From the NCBI GenBank assembly GCA_965277435.1, contig OZ255821.1, positions 868,001-932,000 on the forward strand: 64,000 nucleotides of DNA. Direction: 5' to 3'. Shown one piece after another: positions 45,075 through 54,119 of the stretch. The stretch's first letter is position 1. Every line of letters starts with the position of its first letter. The notes under the pieces were generated by a model. The model was not told where the DNA came from and did not search any database. It saw only the letters and a program-made list of their open reading frames with translations. The DNA comes from Bog-105 sp965277435 (GTDB taxonomy: Bacteria > Acidobacteriota > Terriglobia > Bryobacterales > Bryobacteraceae). The translations under genes were made by a program, and so were the position numbers.

Positions 45075-45872
45075 TTACTCAGGTGACGGTCGCGAGCGGG
45101 GTTGGGCAGAATTCTTCGCCGCGATATTTCCCGCTACGACCCAGGCGGCGGCCGTGATCGTCCACGAGATGAAGAACGCCGTCCAGGGTAAGCGTGCGGC
45201 CGGTTGAGCTAAAATCGCCGGACCCCAAACCAGAAGTGTAAATAAGCTCAACATTCCCGCTTCCGCAGTCGCCGCCAAACGCGGATAGATCGAGAGCAAA
45301 ACGCCGGCGCCGCAGGCGATCTGCCCGATGCCGGTCAAGTAGGCCCATCCTGTTCGAAAAGGAAGCCACGCGGGCACGAGGGCGGCTGTCTCCTTCACGT
45401 AGACGATGTGTGAAAGACCGATCGGGATGAGTGATACGGCAAAGAGAATCCGTGCAAGGAGAACGCCGTTCTCGCCCGTCGCGAACGTGAAGATCGATCC
45501 CTCGGGTATCGCGCCAAGTCTGGCAAACAGAATCCACCCACCGGCAAGCAGCACGGCAAGCTCGCCGAAGCCGAGCCAAACGGCTTCCATTTGCGGCGCT
45601 ACCACCAGAGCGGGCGTCTTCAGCAGCAGCCAGATGATGAGATAAGGAAAAAGGATGCGAATCGACAATTTTGCAGTAGCTCTGAAAAGCAGTCCAAGGC
45701 CTCCCAAAAACATGACAAGCCCCGTAGCGTAGGCTAAAGCGATCCGCCCGGGAACCCAGGCAGCGACGGGCTGCCAGACTAACGCGAAATCTCCGTAGAT
45801 CAAACCGAGGATGCCCAGTCCTATCAGTCCGAGCGCAAAGAGTGTCAAAGCAGGTTGCTGACTGCGAATCAT
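45075..45872 (-). CDS. DoxX-like integral membrane protein
   Basis: 265 residues from the ATG at 45870-45872; a TTG four codons earlier is possible. About eight hydrophobic helices in two similar halves: ALGLIGLGILGLIYGDFALV and WQPVAAWVPGR in the first, ILFAVSLIPIGLSHIVYVKE and TAALVPAWLPFR in the second. The W-P-AWLP/WVPGR pattern after helix 1 is typical of DoxX/SURF4-type proteins; each half resembles one DoxX unit, so this looks like a duplicated fusion. No catalytic motif is visible. First gene of the minus-strand cluster. Confidence 0.75.
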   Translation of the reverse strand: MIRSQQPALTLFALGLIGLGILGLIYGDFALVWQPVAAWVPGRIALAYATGLVMFLGGLGLLFRATAKLSIRILFPYLIIWLLLKTPALVVAPQMEAVWLGFGELAVLLAGGWILFARLGAIPEGSIFTFATGENGVLLARILFAVSLIPIGLSHIVYVKETAALVPAWLPFRTGWAYLTGIGQIACGAGVLLSIYPRLAATAEAGMLSLFTLLVWGPAILAQPAARLPWTAFFISWTITAAAWVVAGNIAAKNSAQPRSRPSPE

Positions 45873-46131
45873 CCGTTGTCCCAAGAGTTTTTACCGTCCA
45901 TAAAAGGGTTCGATGGTAATTATTGATTTTGGCAGGAGAGAAGCGCGGGCGCAGGGTCACCGAGGGATGACAATAAAGTTAGCTTATTATTTTCAATCAC
46001 TTAGATTGGTTTGCGGGGAGGGCTGGAGAGGACCGTTCGGGTATTCTCCCGATGCCGGGAAATGGGCTGGCGGGTGAGACAGGAACATGACTTTGGAAAA
46101 GCGAAAGGGGTGGGCGACGGAAATAACGGGG

Positions 46132-48612
46132 CTAATTGTTTCTGAGGGCGGTCATGGGATCGATGGAAGCGGCTCGGCGGATTGGGTTGGCGGTGGCTAG
46201 CAGGGCTACGAAGAGAAGAGAGACGATGGAGGCGATCAGGACCAAGGGATCGTGGGCGGAGACGCGGAAGAGGAGAGACGAGAGTAGGCGGGTGGTGGGG
46301 AGAGAAGCGAGGACACCGAAGGCTGCGCCGGCGAGGGTCCATTGGGCGGAGTGGGCGAGCAGCAGGCGGGCGATTCCGAGCGGGGTTGCGCCGAGGGACA
46401 TACGAATGCCGATCTCCTGTGTTCTCTGGGTGACGAGATAGGCGATGGTGCCGTAAAGGCCGGCGGCGGCGAGGAACAGGCCGACGGCGGCAAAGGCAAG
46501 GAGGAGTAAAGCATTGAAACGGGGAACGGCAGCCAGCTCACCTAGACGGCTATGCATGGATCGAATTTCTACAGGAAGAGTGGAGTCGAGCTCGGCAATG
46601 TTTTGTTTGACAAGGGTGGCAAGCGTTGTGCCGGCGATCGGTGCGCGTAAAACCAAGCTTAGAGTGCGCTGGGCGATAGGGCCGGTGTTGTTCAGGTAAG
46701 TGTCATCGGGAGCGTGGGTCCGGAGTATGTAGTATTCAGGGTTATCGGAAATCGTTAGGCCGGTGTTTTTGACATCGGCGACAATGCCGACGATCTCGAT
46801 GGATGCGCTGGTGGAGATTTTGAGATGTTGGCCGATGGCATTTTGCATTGGGAAGAGGCGGTGGGCGAGAGAGCGGCTGAGGATGCAGAGGTTAACGCCG
46901 GGACGGCGTTCCGCTTCGTGGAAGCCGCGTCCTTCGAGGACGGGAATGCGGAGGGCGGCGAAGTAGCCGGGGGAGACGTAACGCCAGTCGATCAAGCCCC
47001 CGGTACCGGCGGTGTGCAGCGGGCGGCCGATGACTTCGAGCGACGAGAGGGGACGGGAGCGCTCCCAGCCGCCAGGGGGCAGAGAGTCGCTGAGTCCGAG
47101 GGCGCGCAGGCCGGGAATGGAGTTGAGTTTTTGTTCGACCTGATTGAAGAACGCGATGCGCTGTTCGGGTTTGGTGTAACGGCTGGTGGGGAGAATGAGT
47201 TGGGCAGTGAGGACCTGTTCGGTCTGCATGCCGAGGGATTGCGTTTCGAGATTCCAGAGACTACGCACGAGCAGGCCAGCGGCGGTGAGAAGCACGGTGG
47301 ACAGAGCGATTTGGCCGGCGACGAGGGTGTTTTTGAAAAGCGTGGAGCTGCGGGGAGCGACACCACGGGAGCTGGCGAGAACGGCGGCAGAGGACTGATA
47401 GAAAGCTGGGGCAACGCCGAAGGAGAGACCGGCGAGTAGAGAAAGCGCGAGCGAGACGACGAGAATGCGGCCGTCGAGCGAGGCGCTAGCCAGTTCGGGG
47501 ATGGCAGCGGGGTTGGCTGCCATGAGAATACGCAGCAGGAGGGCAGCCAGCACGCAGCCGATCACGTCGCCGGCAAAGGCCAGCAGGAGGCTTTCTGTGA
47601 GCAACTGGCGCAAAAGACGAGCGCGGGTGATGCCGATGGCGGTGCGGATAGCGAATTCGGTCTGACGCCCGGCGGCGCGCGCGAGCAGCAGATTGGCGAC
47701 GTTGGCACACGCAATGAGGAGGACGGAGAGGACGGCGGCGAGCAGGGTCCAGGCGGCTAATTGAGCGCCTGCCATCTGGCGATCGCGCATGGAACGCACG
47801 CGAAATTGCACTTCTTTGCGGAATGGCGCGGGGACGTAGGAGAGTGCGTGATGGAAGAAAGGGGCCAGTTGGGAGCGAGCGGCTTCAAGCGTGACTCCGT
47901 CTTTGAGGCGGCCGATGACGCGCAGCACGTAGGTCGCGCCGTGGCGGAAACCGGCCGGATCGATAACTTGCGGCGTGAGTAGATCGGCATGCTGCAGGGT
48001 GGGCAACACGAACGATGGGGGGAGAACGCCGGCGATGCGGGCCGGTGCGCCGTCGAGTTGCAGCGTCGTTCCGATGATTTGTTTGCCGGCGGCGAAATGG
48101 CTCTGCCAGAGGCCGTAGCTGAGCAGGACTTTGCGGGGCGCGCCGGGCTGACCGTCGGCGGGAGAGAAGGACTGACCGAGGATGGGATGGATGCCGAGGA
48201 CGGACAGAAAATTTTGCTCGACAGTGGCGCAGTGCTGTCGGATGGGGTTGCGATCGGTGATGTCGCACTCGTCGACACCGCTCCAGGAGGTCAGCGACTG
48301 GAAAGCATTGGATGATGCGGTGAGATCCCGATAGTCAGCGGCAAAGAGAAATTCTCCGTCGTCGACGACTTTGGCGAGCATGCCGAGGGATACGAGTTGC
48401 CGGCCGTCGTTATAAGGCAACGGGCGGAACAAGATGCGATCGGTGACGCTGAAGACCGCAGTGGTGGCGCCGATGCCGAGTGAGATGGCAAGCAGGGCAG
48501 TGAAGGTGAAGCCGGGTGAGCGTCGATAGGTGCGGAAGGCGAATTTGAGATCGAATTTCAGGTCTTGCGCGAGAGCGTGGAGGTAGGTAAGCAGCACGGC
48601 TTTGAATAGCAT
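46132..48612 (-). CDS. ADOP-type ABC transporter permease (third copy)
   Basis: 826 residues without the long charged N-terminal region of the other two copies; it begins DLKFDLKFAFRTYRRSPGF, then the first helix TFTALLAISLGIGATTAVFS and the motif RILFRPLPY. FtsX helix sets lie near 270-400 (CANVANLLLARAAGRQTEFA) and at the C-terminus (TQRTQEIGIRMSLGATPLGI ... IDPMTALRNN). No ATPase or PadR gene is adjacent. The coding strand is strikingly G-poor in third positions compared with neighbours, so many long open frames occur on the opposite strand; these are shadows. The substrate is unknown. Confidence 0.92.
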   Translation of the reverse strand: MLFKAVLLTYLHALAQDLKFDLKFAFRTYRRSPGFTFTALLAISLGIGATTAVFSVTDRILFRPLPYNDGRQLVSLGMLAKVVDDGEFLFAADYRDLTASSNAFQSLTSWSGVDECDITDRNPIRQHCATVEQNFLSVLGIHPILGQSFSPADGQPGAPRKVLLSYGLWQSHFAAGKQIIGTTLQLDGAPARIAGVLPPSFVLPTLQHADLLTPQVIDPAGFRHGATYVLRVIGRLKDGVTLEAARSQLAPFFHHALSYVPAPFRKEVQFRVRSMRDRQMAGAQLAAWTLLAAVLSVLLIACANVANLLLARAAGRQTEFAIRTAIGITRARLLRQLLTESLLLAFAGDVIGCVLAALLLRILMAANPAAIPELASASLDGRILVVSLALSLLAGLSFGVAPAFYQSSAAVLASSRGVAPRSSTLFKNTLVAGQIALSTVLLTAAGLLVRSLWNLETQSLGMQTEQVLTAQLILPTSRYTKPEQRIAFFNQVEQKLNSIPGLRALGLSDSLPPGGWERSRPLSSLEVIGRPLHTAGTGGLIDWRYVSPGYFAALRIPVLEGRGFHEAERRPGVNLCILSRSLAHRLFPMQNAIGQHLKISTSASIEIVGIVADVKNTGLTISDNPEYYILRTHAPDDTYLNNTGPIAQRTLSLVLRAPIAGTTLATLVKQNIAELDSTLPVEIRSMHSRLGELAAVPRFNALLLLAFAAVGLFLAAAGLYGTIAYLVTQRTQEIGIRMSLGATPLGIARLLLAHSAQWTLAGAAFGVLASLPTTRLLSSLLFRVSAHDPLVLIASIVSLLFVALLATANPIRRAASIDPMTALRNN

Positions 48613-48628
48613 ACTACATAGCTGATGT

Positions 48629-49054
48629 TTAGATTACTTTGAACCCGACCGCTCCGGCTAATTTGGCCTGCTGATCGTCAAAGGTCCAGAAGGCATCGGC
48701 TTTGAGTTCCAGGGCCGAGGCCACATGGAGGCTGTCTAGCGTCCTGACACCGAGACGAGCCACATGGCGGCGGGCCAGTTCAACGGAGGCTTCGAAGGCC
48801 ATTTCGGGAAAACTGACCTCCGCCCACAAGCCAAGCCGGCGATCCCGTTCGAAATTTCTGAATACCTGCTGGGACTCGCGGGTTGAAATCTTGCGGTGGA
48901 AGATGTGCTGGGATAACGCGTGCGCCCACTCGGCCCGATGCAAGGGCGTAAGCCAGATTCTAGGCCGCTCCGCCATACGCCGATCGGCCACCGTGGAATG
49001 GCCATCCGGCAGATAGAGCGAAACGAAAAAGCTGGTATCGACGTAGATGGTCAA
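48629..49054 (-). CDS. PIN domain protein, orphan VapC-like toxin
   Basis: 141 residues from a TTG at 49052-49054, chosen because PIN homology begins at TIYVDTSFFVSLYLPD. Acidic residues of the nuclease site are present: Asp in YVDTSFF, Glu in AEWAHAL, Asp in RTLDSLHVASALEL and Asp in FWTFDDQQAKLA. VapC enzymes cut tRNA or rRNA and are held inactive by a VapB antitoxin. No antitoxin frame was found upstream; only a nine-codon frame (VSAKERGRY) overlaps the start region. A near-consensus promoter with an overlapping palindrome lies 34-71 bases upstream. Confidence 0.8.
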   Translation of the reverse strand: MTIYVDTSFFVSLYLPDGHSTVADRRMAERPRIWLTPLHRAEWAHALSQHIFHRKISTRESQQVFRNFERDRRLGLWAEVSFPEMAFEASVELARRHVARLGVRTLDSLHVASALELKADAFWTFDDQQAKLAGAVGFKVI

Positions 49055-49087
49055 TAGCGCCCGCGTTCTTTGGCGCTCACGGTAACG

Positions 49088-49125
49088 ATACTCGGGAGTA
49101 TACTGATGCAAAGCGCTTGAGTCAA
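49088..49125 (-). promoter_or_regulatory. Near-consensus sigma-70 promoter of the PIN gene with overlapping palindrome
   Basis: On the minus strand, TTGACT (49120-49125) and TATACT (49097-49102) are separated by exactly 17 bases. The palindrome ATACTC-N2-GAGTAT (49088-49101) covers the -10 element and probable start site, the position of a toxin-antitoxin autorepressor. This is one of very few textbook promoters visible in the window. Confidence 0.7.
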
Positions 49126-49199
49126 CGGGAAAATTGACATGGAGTACGCGACATAAAAGTGATAGATTTTCGGGGAACCCAGGGAATCTAGCAAATGCC

Positions 49200-50726
49200 G
49201 TGAGGTCAGCCCACCGGTCGCTCACGCTCGCGGCTCAGTTACGCGCTCTGCCCGCCGTCCGGTGCATTTCCATGATCTTGATGCTGCTGGCATACGGCGA
49301 CAGCAGCCGGGCTCAGCCGCAATTCAATCCCGCGGTGACCCCGGCCGACCGTCTTTCGGAAGGATGGTGGGCGGCGCGGCACGATCAGGTCATAAGCCAG
49401 GTAAAACAACATCCGGAATCACCGCTGCTCTTAATCGGAGATTCCATTACCAACAACTACGACAAGTCACATCCGCCCGACGAAAACTTCGAACCTACAT
49501 GGCGGGAATTCTATGGCTGCCGCGGCGCTTTGAATCTGGGATTCAGCGGCGATGCGACCGAACACGTTCTATGGCGGCTCGAGCATGGCGAAGTGGAAGG
49601 GCTTCATCCCAAAGCGGCGATGCTGCTGATCGGCACAAACAACACCGGGCATGAAAATCAAACGGCAGAGCAAACCGAAGTGGGGATCGATGCGGTAGTA
49701 GCCGATCTGGAAAGACGTCTTCCCAATACTCACATTCTGCTGATAGGGATCCTGCCAAGCGGGGTCTCGGCGGAGAAGACAGAGCGGGACCGGGAAGTTA
49801 ATCGCTATCTCGCCAATAATTATGGCGAAAATAGTCGCGTAACTTATTTGGATATTAGTGCGATATTTTTCAAAGGGCCCGACCTGAATGTCTCTATCTA
49901 CTACGATCCACGTCTGCCGCAGCACTTGAAGCCGTTACATCCGGACACACTGGGCCAACGCATGATGGCGGAAGCCATTGAACCCACTTTGGCGAAGCTG
50001 ATGGGCGAGGCGCCGCGGATCCCGCTTACGGCGATGATCGACGTCAACACGGCTGTTATCCCGGTGGACTGGCTGGAACAGGACAGTTACGATTGGTACG
50101 CACGTCATCACGCCGAGTTGAAGGCGGGGCGGGACCTGCACCCACAGATTGCGATGATTGGCGACTCGATCACGCATTTCTGGGGAGGCCGGCCGATTGC
50201 GGTCCACGCGAACGGCCCGATAGCCTGGAAGCGGACTTTCGGCGATTTGCCCGTACTCAACATGGGCTTCGGCTGGGATCGAACACAGAACGTGCTCTGG
50301 AGATTGCGCCAGGGTGAATTGGATGGCCTCGCTCCGAAGTGGGTGGTGATCGAGATCGGCACCAACAATTTAACGGACAGCGCTCATGCGCGCGCCAATA
50401 CACCGGCCGAGACTGCGGCGGGAGTGGACGCGATAGTGAAAGATGTAAGGAAACGGAGCCCGCGAAGCCGCATTATTGTGATGGGCATTTTCCCAAGAGG
50501 GAAAGCGCCGGACAATTCCTTGCGTTCTTCCATTGCGGAAACCAATCGGCTGCTTGCGAATCGATTCGCCGCCGAAAGCGGCGTGATGTGGCTTGACATC
50601 GGCAAGGAGTTTCTACCAGCCGATAAGACGTTGCCGCTCTCGGTCATGCCGGATGGGACACATCCCTCCGAGCTCGGTTATGGGATCTGGGCGGATTCGC
50701 TCGAGAAGGCCGGTATCGGGAAGTAG
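49200..50726 (+). CDS. Secreted protein with two tandem SGNH (GDSL-like) hydrolase domains
   Basis: 508 residues from a GTG at 49200 that gives a plausible signal peptide ending SSRAQ; ATG 49272 is the alternative. Domain 1 (about 60-275): LLLIGDSITNNYD, the NLGFSGD block, LLIGTNNTGH and LHPDTLGQRM. Domain 2 (about 290-505): IAMIGDSITHFWG, NMGFGWDRTQN, VIEIGTNNLTD and DGTHPSELGYGIW. Each domain has the Ser (GDSIT), Gly, Asn (GTNN) and late His of the SGNH fold, although in domain 1 the last motif is HPD rather than D-x-x-H. The family includes acetylhydrolases and sialate esterases acting on polysaccharides. The internal duplication is unusual. It is divergent from the PIN gene. Confidence 0.85.
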   Translation: MRSAHRSLTLAAQLRALPAVRCISMILMLLAYGDSSRAQPQFNPAVTPADRLSEGWWAARHDQVISQVKQHPESPLLLIGDSITNNYDKSHPPDENFEPTWREFYGCRGALNLGFSGDATEHVLWRLEHGEVEGLHPKAAMLLIGTNNTGHENQTAEQTEVGIDAVVADLERRLPNTHILLIGILPSGVSAEKTERDREVNRYLANNYGENSRVTYLDISAIFFKGPDLNVSIYYDPRLPQHLKPLHPDTLGQRMMAEAIEPTLAKLMGEAPRIPLTAMIDVNTAVIPVDWLEQDSYDWYARHHAELKAGRDLHPQIAMIGDSITHFWGGRPIAVHANGPIAWKRTFGDLPVLNMGFGWDRTQNVLWRLRQGELDGLAPKWVVIEIGTNNLTDSAHARANTPAETAAGVDAIVKDVRKRSPRSRIIVMGIFPRGKAPDNSLRSSIAETNRLLANRFAAESGVMWLDIGKEFLPADKTLPLSVMPDGTHPSELGYGIWADSLEKAGIGK

Positions 50727-51356
50727 TGGATCTTTTGCGCGCATCGGACCATAGCAGCCAGCGTCTCCGCAGCTCGGCTGCGCGCGACCAGGCTGCAAAA
50801 CAGCCCGCGGTGTTTGGGTGGCGCGCCTGACAACGACCTGTTTACGACTCTCCATTGTAATTAGGATGTCAGCGCGCGATCTCGACAGCCGATTGAGCTT
50901 CCAGACAATGAGTAGGTGACCTTACCGTAATCGGGCGAGCAGCCGATGAAGCTCTGGCCGGTCCCCAACGTCAGCGCGATGCTTTCTCCCGTAAGATCTG
51001 TTCGCAGTTGGCCGTTCTCAGACTTGCGCAGGGGTATGCCGATCGTTTGTACAGGACCGCGCATAGCCGAGGAGCGTTGTCCAATCGGTATCGCTAATCG
51101 ATTTCGTTCTGCAATACACTTCTGCAACACAGAAATCGTATAAACGGGGCGTCTGGCAGATTCTTGCGCAAACGCCGGTTCTCGCACGATGGAATCAATA
51201 ATCGCTTGGTAAGTTATCCTGCGCCTTGCGCATTCGCGTCCAACTCGCTCTATCAATTTTGTTGTCGTCTAGGGGGTCAACAAACTCATTTGAATGCTGC
51301 TTGTCGGACCGGGGCGTATGCTTATCAGAAGTGAAGCGGATCGGAAAATGAATTGA
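50727..51356. other. 630-base stretch with no gene that I can support
   Basis: A minus-strand frame of 131 codons (50861-51256) is open but has no recognisable family, signal or ribosome site, and its residue pattern does not look like a folded protein. No tRNA, terminator or repeat was found. It may be a decayed gene. Confidence 0.4.
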
Positions 51357-53954
51357 GTGGCGGCGAAGCAAGATTCCTTTACCTCTCCAGCACTTAACGA
51401 CAGGAGGTCCCCTCGCAAGTCCTCCCGACCGCTTTATGTAATTCTCAGTCTGTATATAGCCGTTAGCCTTGGCTTTTACATGGTAGGCGTCATTGCCGCG
51501 ACTCAGCAGTGGTTCCATCCCAGCCGCTATGCGCGACGTCCTTTGGACGTGAACGAACAAACTGGCCTGATCGATAGTGTCCAGAAAGAAGCCGCCAAAT
51601 CCGGCATCAAAGCCGGGGATCGGCTAGAAGCTTTGAACGGCTTGCCCTTCACGGGCGATTACCAGTTCTTTATGGACGTCCGGCGGAGCCGGCCAGGCGA
51701 AGCGCTTACTGTCACCGTCCAACACCCCAACGGCGCGATACAAACTGTTCCAATTCACCTCGCCCCGCGCGATGTCATGATTCGAAATGCGGGAGATATC
51801 GGCCTGTTTGCCGTGCTGATTCTCTTGCCCATTGTGAGTCTCGGAGTGGGCTATTGGGTAGTCGCGGCGCGTCCAGGCGACTTGAATGCCTGGTTCGTAC
51901 TCATCGTTCTTAGTAACACAGAGGCTTTTTTTGGCAATCTCGATTGGAGATGGTGGCCCAACCCGTGGTTTGCCATTCTTGGCGGGTGGTGGGTTGCCAT
52001 GGCCACGCTGGGGGATCCGGCGCTGGTACTGCTCGGCATTTATTTCCCGGAACGCTGGCGCGTGGACGTTCGCTGGCCCTGGGCGAAGTGGCTTATGCTG
52101 GTTCCGCTGTTGGCGGGATTTCCGTCGGCGCTTTTGTACGTTTACGTGAACTCTTTTATGGCGAGCTGGGGTCCTTCAATTACTCCTGCGGCCTTCTATT
52201 TCAATCACGTTGTGCATGTATTATCGGCGATCGTAAATATTGTCTTTTGGGTCGCGATCTTCGATAAGATGCGCTCGGCGACTACCGCCGATGCTCGCCG
52301 CCGGCTGCGCGTGCTTGCCATTGGGAGCGCCATTTCGCTCGGGCCGGTCGAGTTTATTTTTGTAGTGTTTCCGCTCCTCGGTCTCGATCCCCACCACAAT
52401 TCTCTATACGAGTTAATCGTTCTTTTCTACGTCATCTTCATACTGACTCTCGCTTACGTCCTGGGCGTGCAGCGCGCCATGGATGTCCGGATCCTCGTAC
52501 GCATGGGCACAAAGTACGCGCTCGCTCGCACCACCTTAACCATTCTGCGCATCGCCGGGATTGCCGCCTTAATTTGGTTCATCGCCATCCCCCTTTTCTC
52601 TCACCGCCATTCCCTCTACCAAACGCTACTCTGGAGCGCCGTTCTCGTGGCTTTCGCTTTTCTGTTTTTCAAGAAGAAATCGCCCACCGATCTCGTCGGC
52701 CAATGGATCGACCGCAAGTTCTTCCGTGAAGCCTACGACGCCGAAATCACGCTGGCCAATCTCGCCAAAACTGCCCGTACCATTTCCGATCCCGCAGCTC
52801 TCATCAAAACTGTCTCTCACCAGATCTCCGACGTGCTCCACGTCGATCAGATCGCTGTGCTGCTCCGGCATAACGGCATTTTTGAACCTGCCTACGCCAT
52901 CGGCCAGCCTTCTTTTGGAGACGAATCCCTGCGCATACTCGACAGATCCAACTCGTCCACCCCCGTTTTCAACAACGCCAACGATGAACAAATACCCGAT
53001 CCAGGGACACCCGAACTACTCCTGCCGCTCCCCGGACGCACTGAATTGCTCGGGGCCATGGCGCTCGGTCCAAAACGCTCGGAAGCGCCTTACACTCCGT
53101 CCGATCTGCGCCTCCTCGAATCGGTGGGCGTGCAAACTGGCTTAGGGCTCGAACTCAGCGAAACTGCGGTTTCGTTGGCGCAGGCGGCCATCGAGCGCGC
53201 CAGTGCTGCCCGCGAAATGGAGATCGCCCGCGAGGTCCAGGAACGCTTATTCCCACAGCAATTCCCCGCTCTCCCCGGCATCACTCTGGCCGGCACTTGC
53301 CGCACGGTGTTCGGTGTCGGCGGCGACTATTACGATGCCTTCGATACCGGTGACGGTCGCCTCGGCCTCGCGATCGGCGACGTCTCAGGCAAAGGCATCT
53401 CGGCTGCCCTGTTGATGTCCAGCCTGCGCGCCTGTTTGCGCACTCTGACGCTCGATGCTTCGGGCGGTCTTACCACGCTAATGCGCAAGATGAATCGCCT
53501 GATTTACGAAGCTTCCGCCGTTAATCGTTATGCGACGTTCTTTCTCGCGATCTATGATCCCCCCACGTGCCGCCTGCAGTATGTGAATGCCGGTCACAAC
53601 CCTCCCGCGCTGATCCGCCCCTTGCCAAACGGCACCTGTCAACACCTGCGTCTCGAAACCGGCGGCCCCGTGGTCGGCTTGCTCCCCGACGTCTGCTACG
53701 AAGAGGATTCGCTCCTGCTCCACTCCGGCGATCTGCTTCTCGCCTATACGGACGGCATCAGCGAAGCGATGACCGCTGCTGACGAAGAATGGGGTGAGGA
53801 AGCCATGATCCTTGCCGCCCAGTGCGGAGCCAGCGAAACTGCAGAGGACATCGTTAAGGCCATCTTCGAAGCCGCCGATGCCTTCACCGAAAAGGCTCCC
53901 CAGCACGACGATATGACCGTGCTCGTGATGAAATTGTCCTCGCTCTTCCCATGA
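51357..53954 (+). CDS. Membrane PP2C-type phosphatase with PDZ and GAF domains (RsbU-like)
   Basis: 865 residues from a GTG. Order: membrane helix (about 27-48), PDZ-like domain (about 68-137, AKSGIKAGDRLEALNGLPF), a block of about eight helices (about 145-440), a GAF domain (about 480-600, TARTISDPAALIKTVSHQIS), a linker coiled coil, and a SpoIIE/PP2C phosphatase (about 630-862). The phosphatase has the metal-binding motifs VGGDYYDAF and LAIGDVSGKGISAALLMS, plus NAGHNPPALI and AYTDGISEA. Such proteins usually dephosphorylate an anti-sigma-factor antagonist in a partner-switching stress pathway. No antagonist or kinase gene is adjacent. An extracytoplasmic PDZ sensor tethered to a SpoIIE output is the notable feature. 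Confidence 0.9.
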   Translation: MAAKQDSFTSPALNDRRSPRKSSRPLYVILSLYIAVSLGFYMVGVIAATQQWFHPSRYARRPLDVNEQTGLIDSVQKEAAKSGIKAGDRLEALNGLPFTGDYQFFMDVRRSRPGEALTVTVQHPNGAIQTVPIHLAPRDVMIRNAGDIGLFAVLILLPIVSLGVGYWVVAARPGDLNAWFVLIVLSNTEAFFGNLDWRWWPNPWFAILGGWWVAMATLGDPALVLLGIYFPERWRVDVRWPWAKWLMLVPLLAGFPSALLYVYVNSFMASWGPSITPAAFYFNHVVHVLSAIVNIVFWVAIFDKMRSATTADARRRLRVLAIGSAISLGPVEFIFVVFPLLGLDPHHNSLYELIVLFYVIFILTLAYVLGVQRAMDVRILVRMGTKYALARTTLTILRIAGIAALIWFIAIPLFSHRHSLYQTLLWSAVLVAFAFLFFKKKSPTDLVGQWIDRKFFREAYDAEITLANLAKTARTISDPAALIKTVSHQISDVLHVDQIAVLLRHNGIFEPAYAIGQPSFGDESLRILDRSNSSTPVFNNANDEQIPDPGTPELLLPLPGRTELLGAMALGPKRSEAPYTPSDLRLLESVGVQTGLGLELSETAVSLAQAAIERASAAREMEIAREVQERLFPQQFPALPGITLAGTCRTVFGVGGDYYDAFDTGDGRLGLAIGDVSGKGISAALLMSSLRACLRTLTLDASGGLTTLMRKMNRLIYEASAVNRYATFFLAIYDPPTCRLQYVNAGHNPPALIRPLPNGTCQHLRLETGGPVVGLLPDVCYEEDSLLLHSGDLLLAYTDGISEAMTAADEEWGEEAMILAAQCGASETAEDIVKAIFEAADAFTEKAPQHDDMTVLVMKLSSLFP

Positions 53955-54119
53955 AGCGATTCTCTTGTTCTTTTGCGAAGACGCTGATTTATGATCACAG
54001 CTCGGTCCCGTAGCTAAGGCGGTACCGGATCGACCTTTGTCCTGGAATCGTAAAGTGATACGCTATCGAACAATTTTGCTGACCTTCACGTAAACGTGTT
54101 TAGGAGATGGCTGTCGCAA

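Noticed and set aside
46825..47439. Long plus-strand frame of 204 codons inside the third permease gene
   Set aside because: Gly/Glu/Arg-rich low-complexity product antisense to a clear permease; caused by codon bias of the real gene.
50861..51256. 131-codon minus-strand frame
   Set aside because: No ribosome site, family or structured pattern; left as unexplained DNA.
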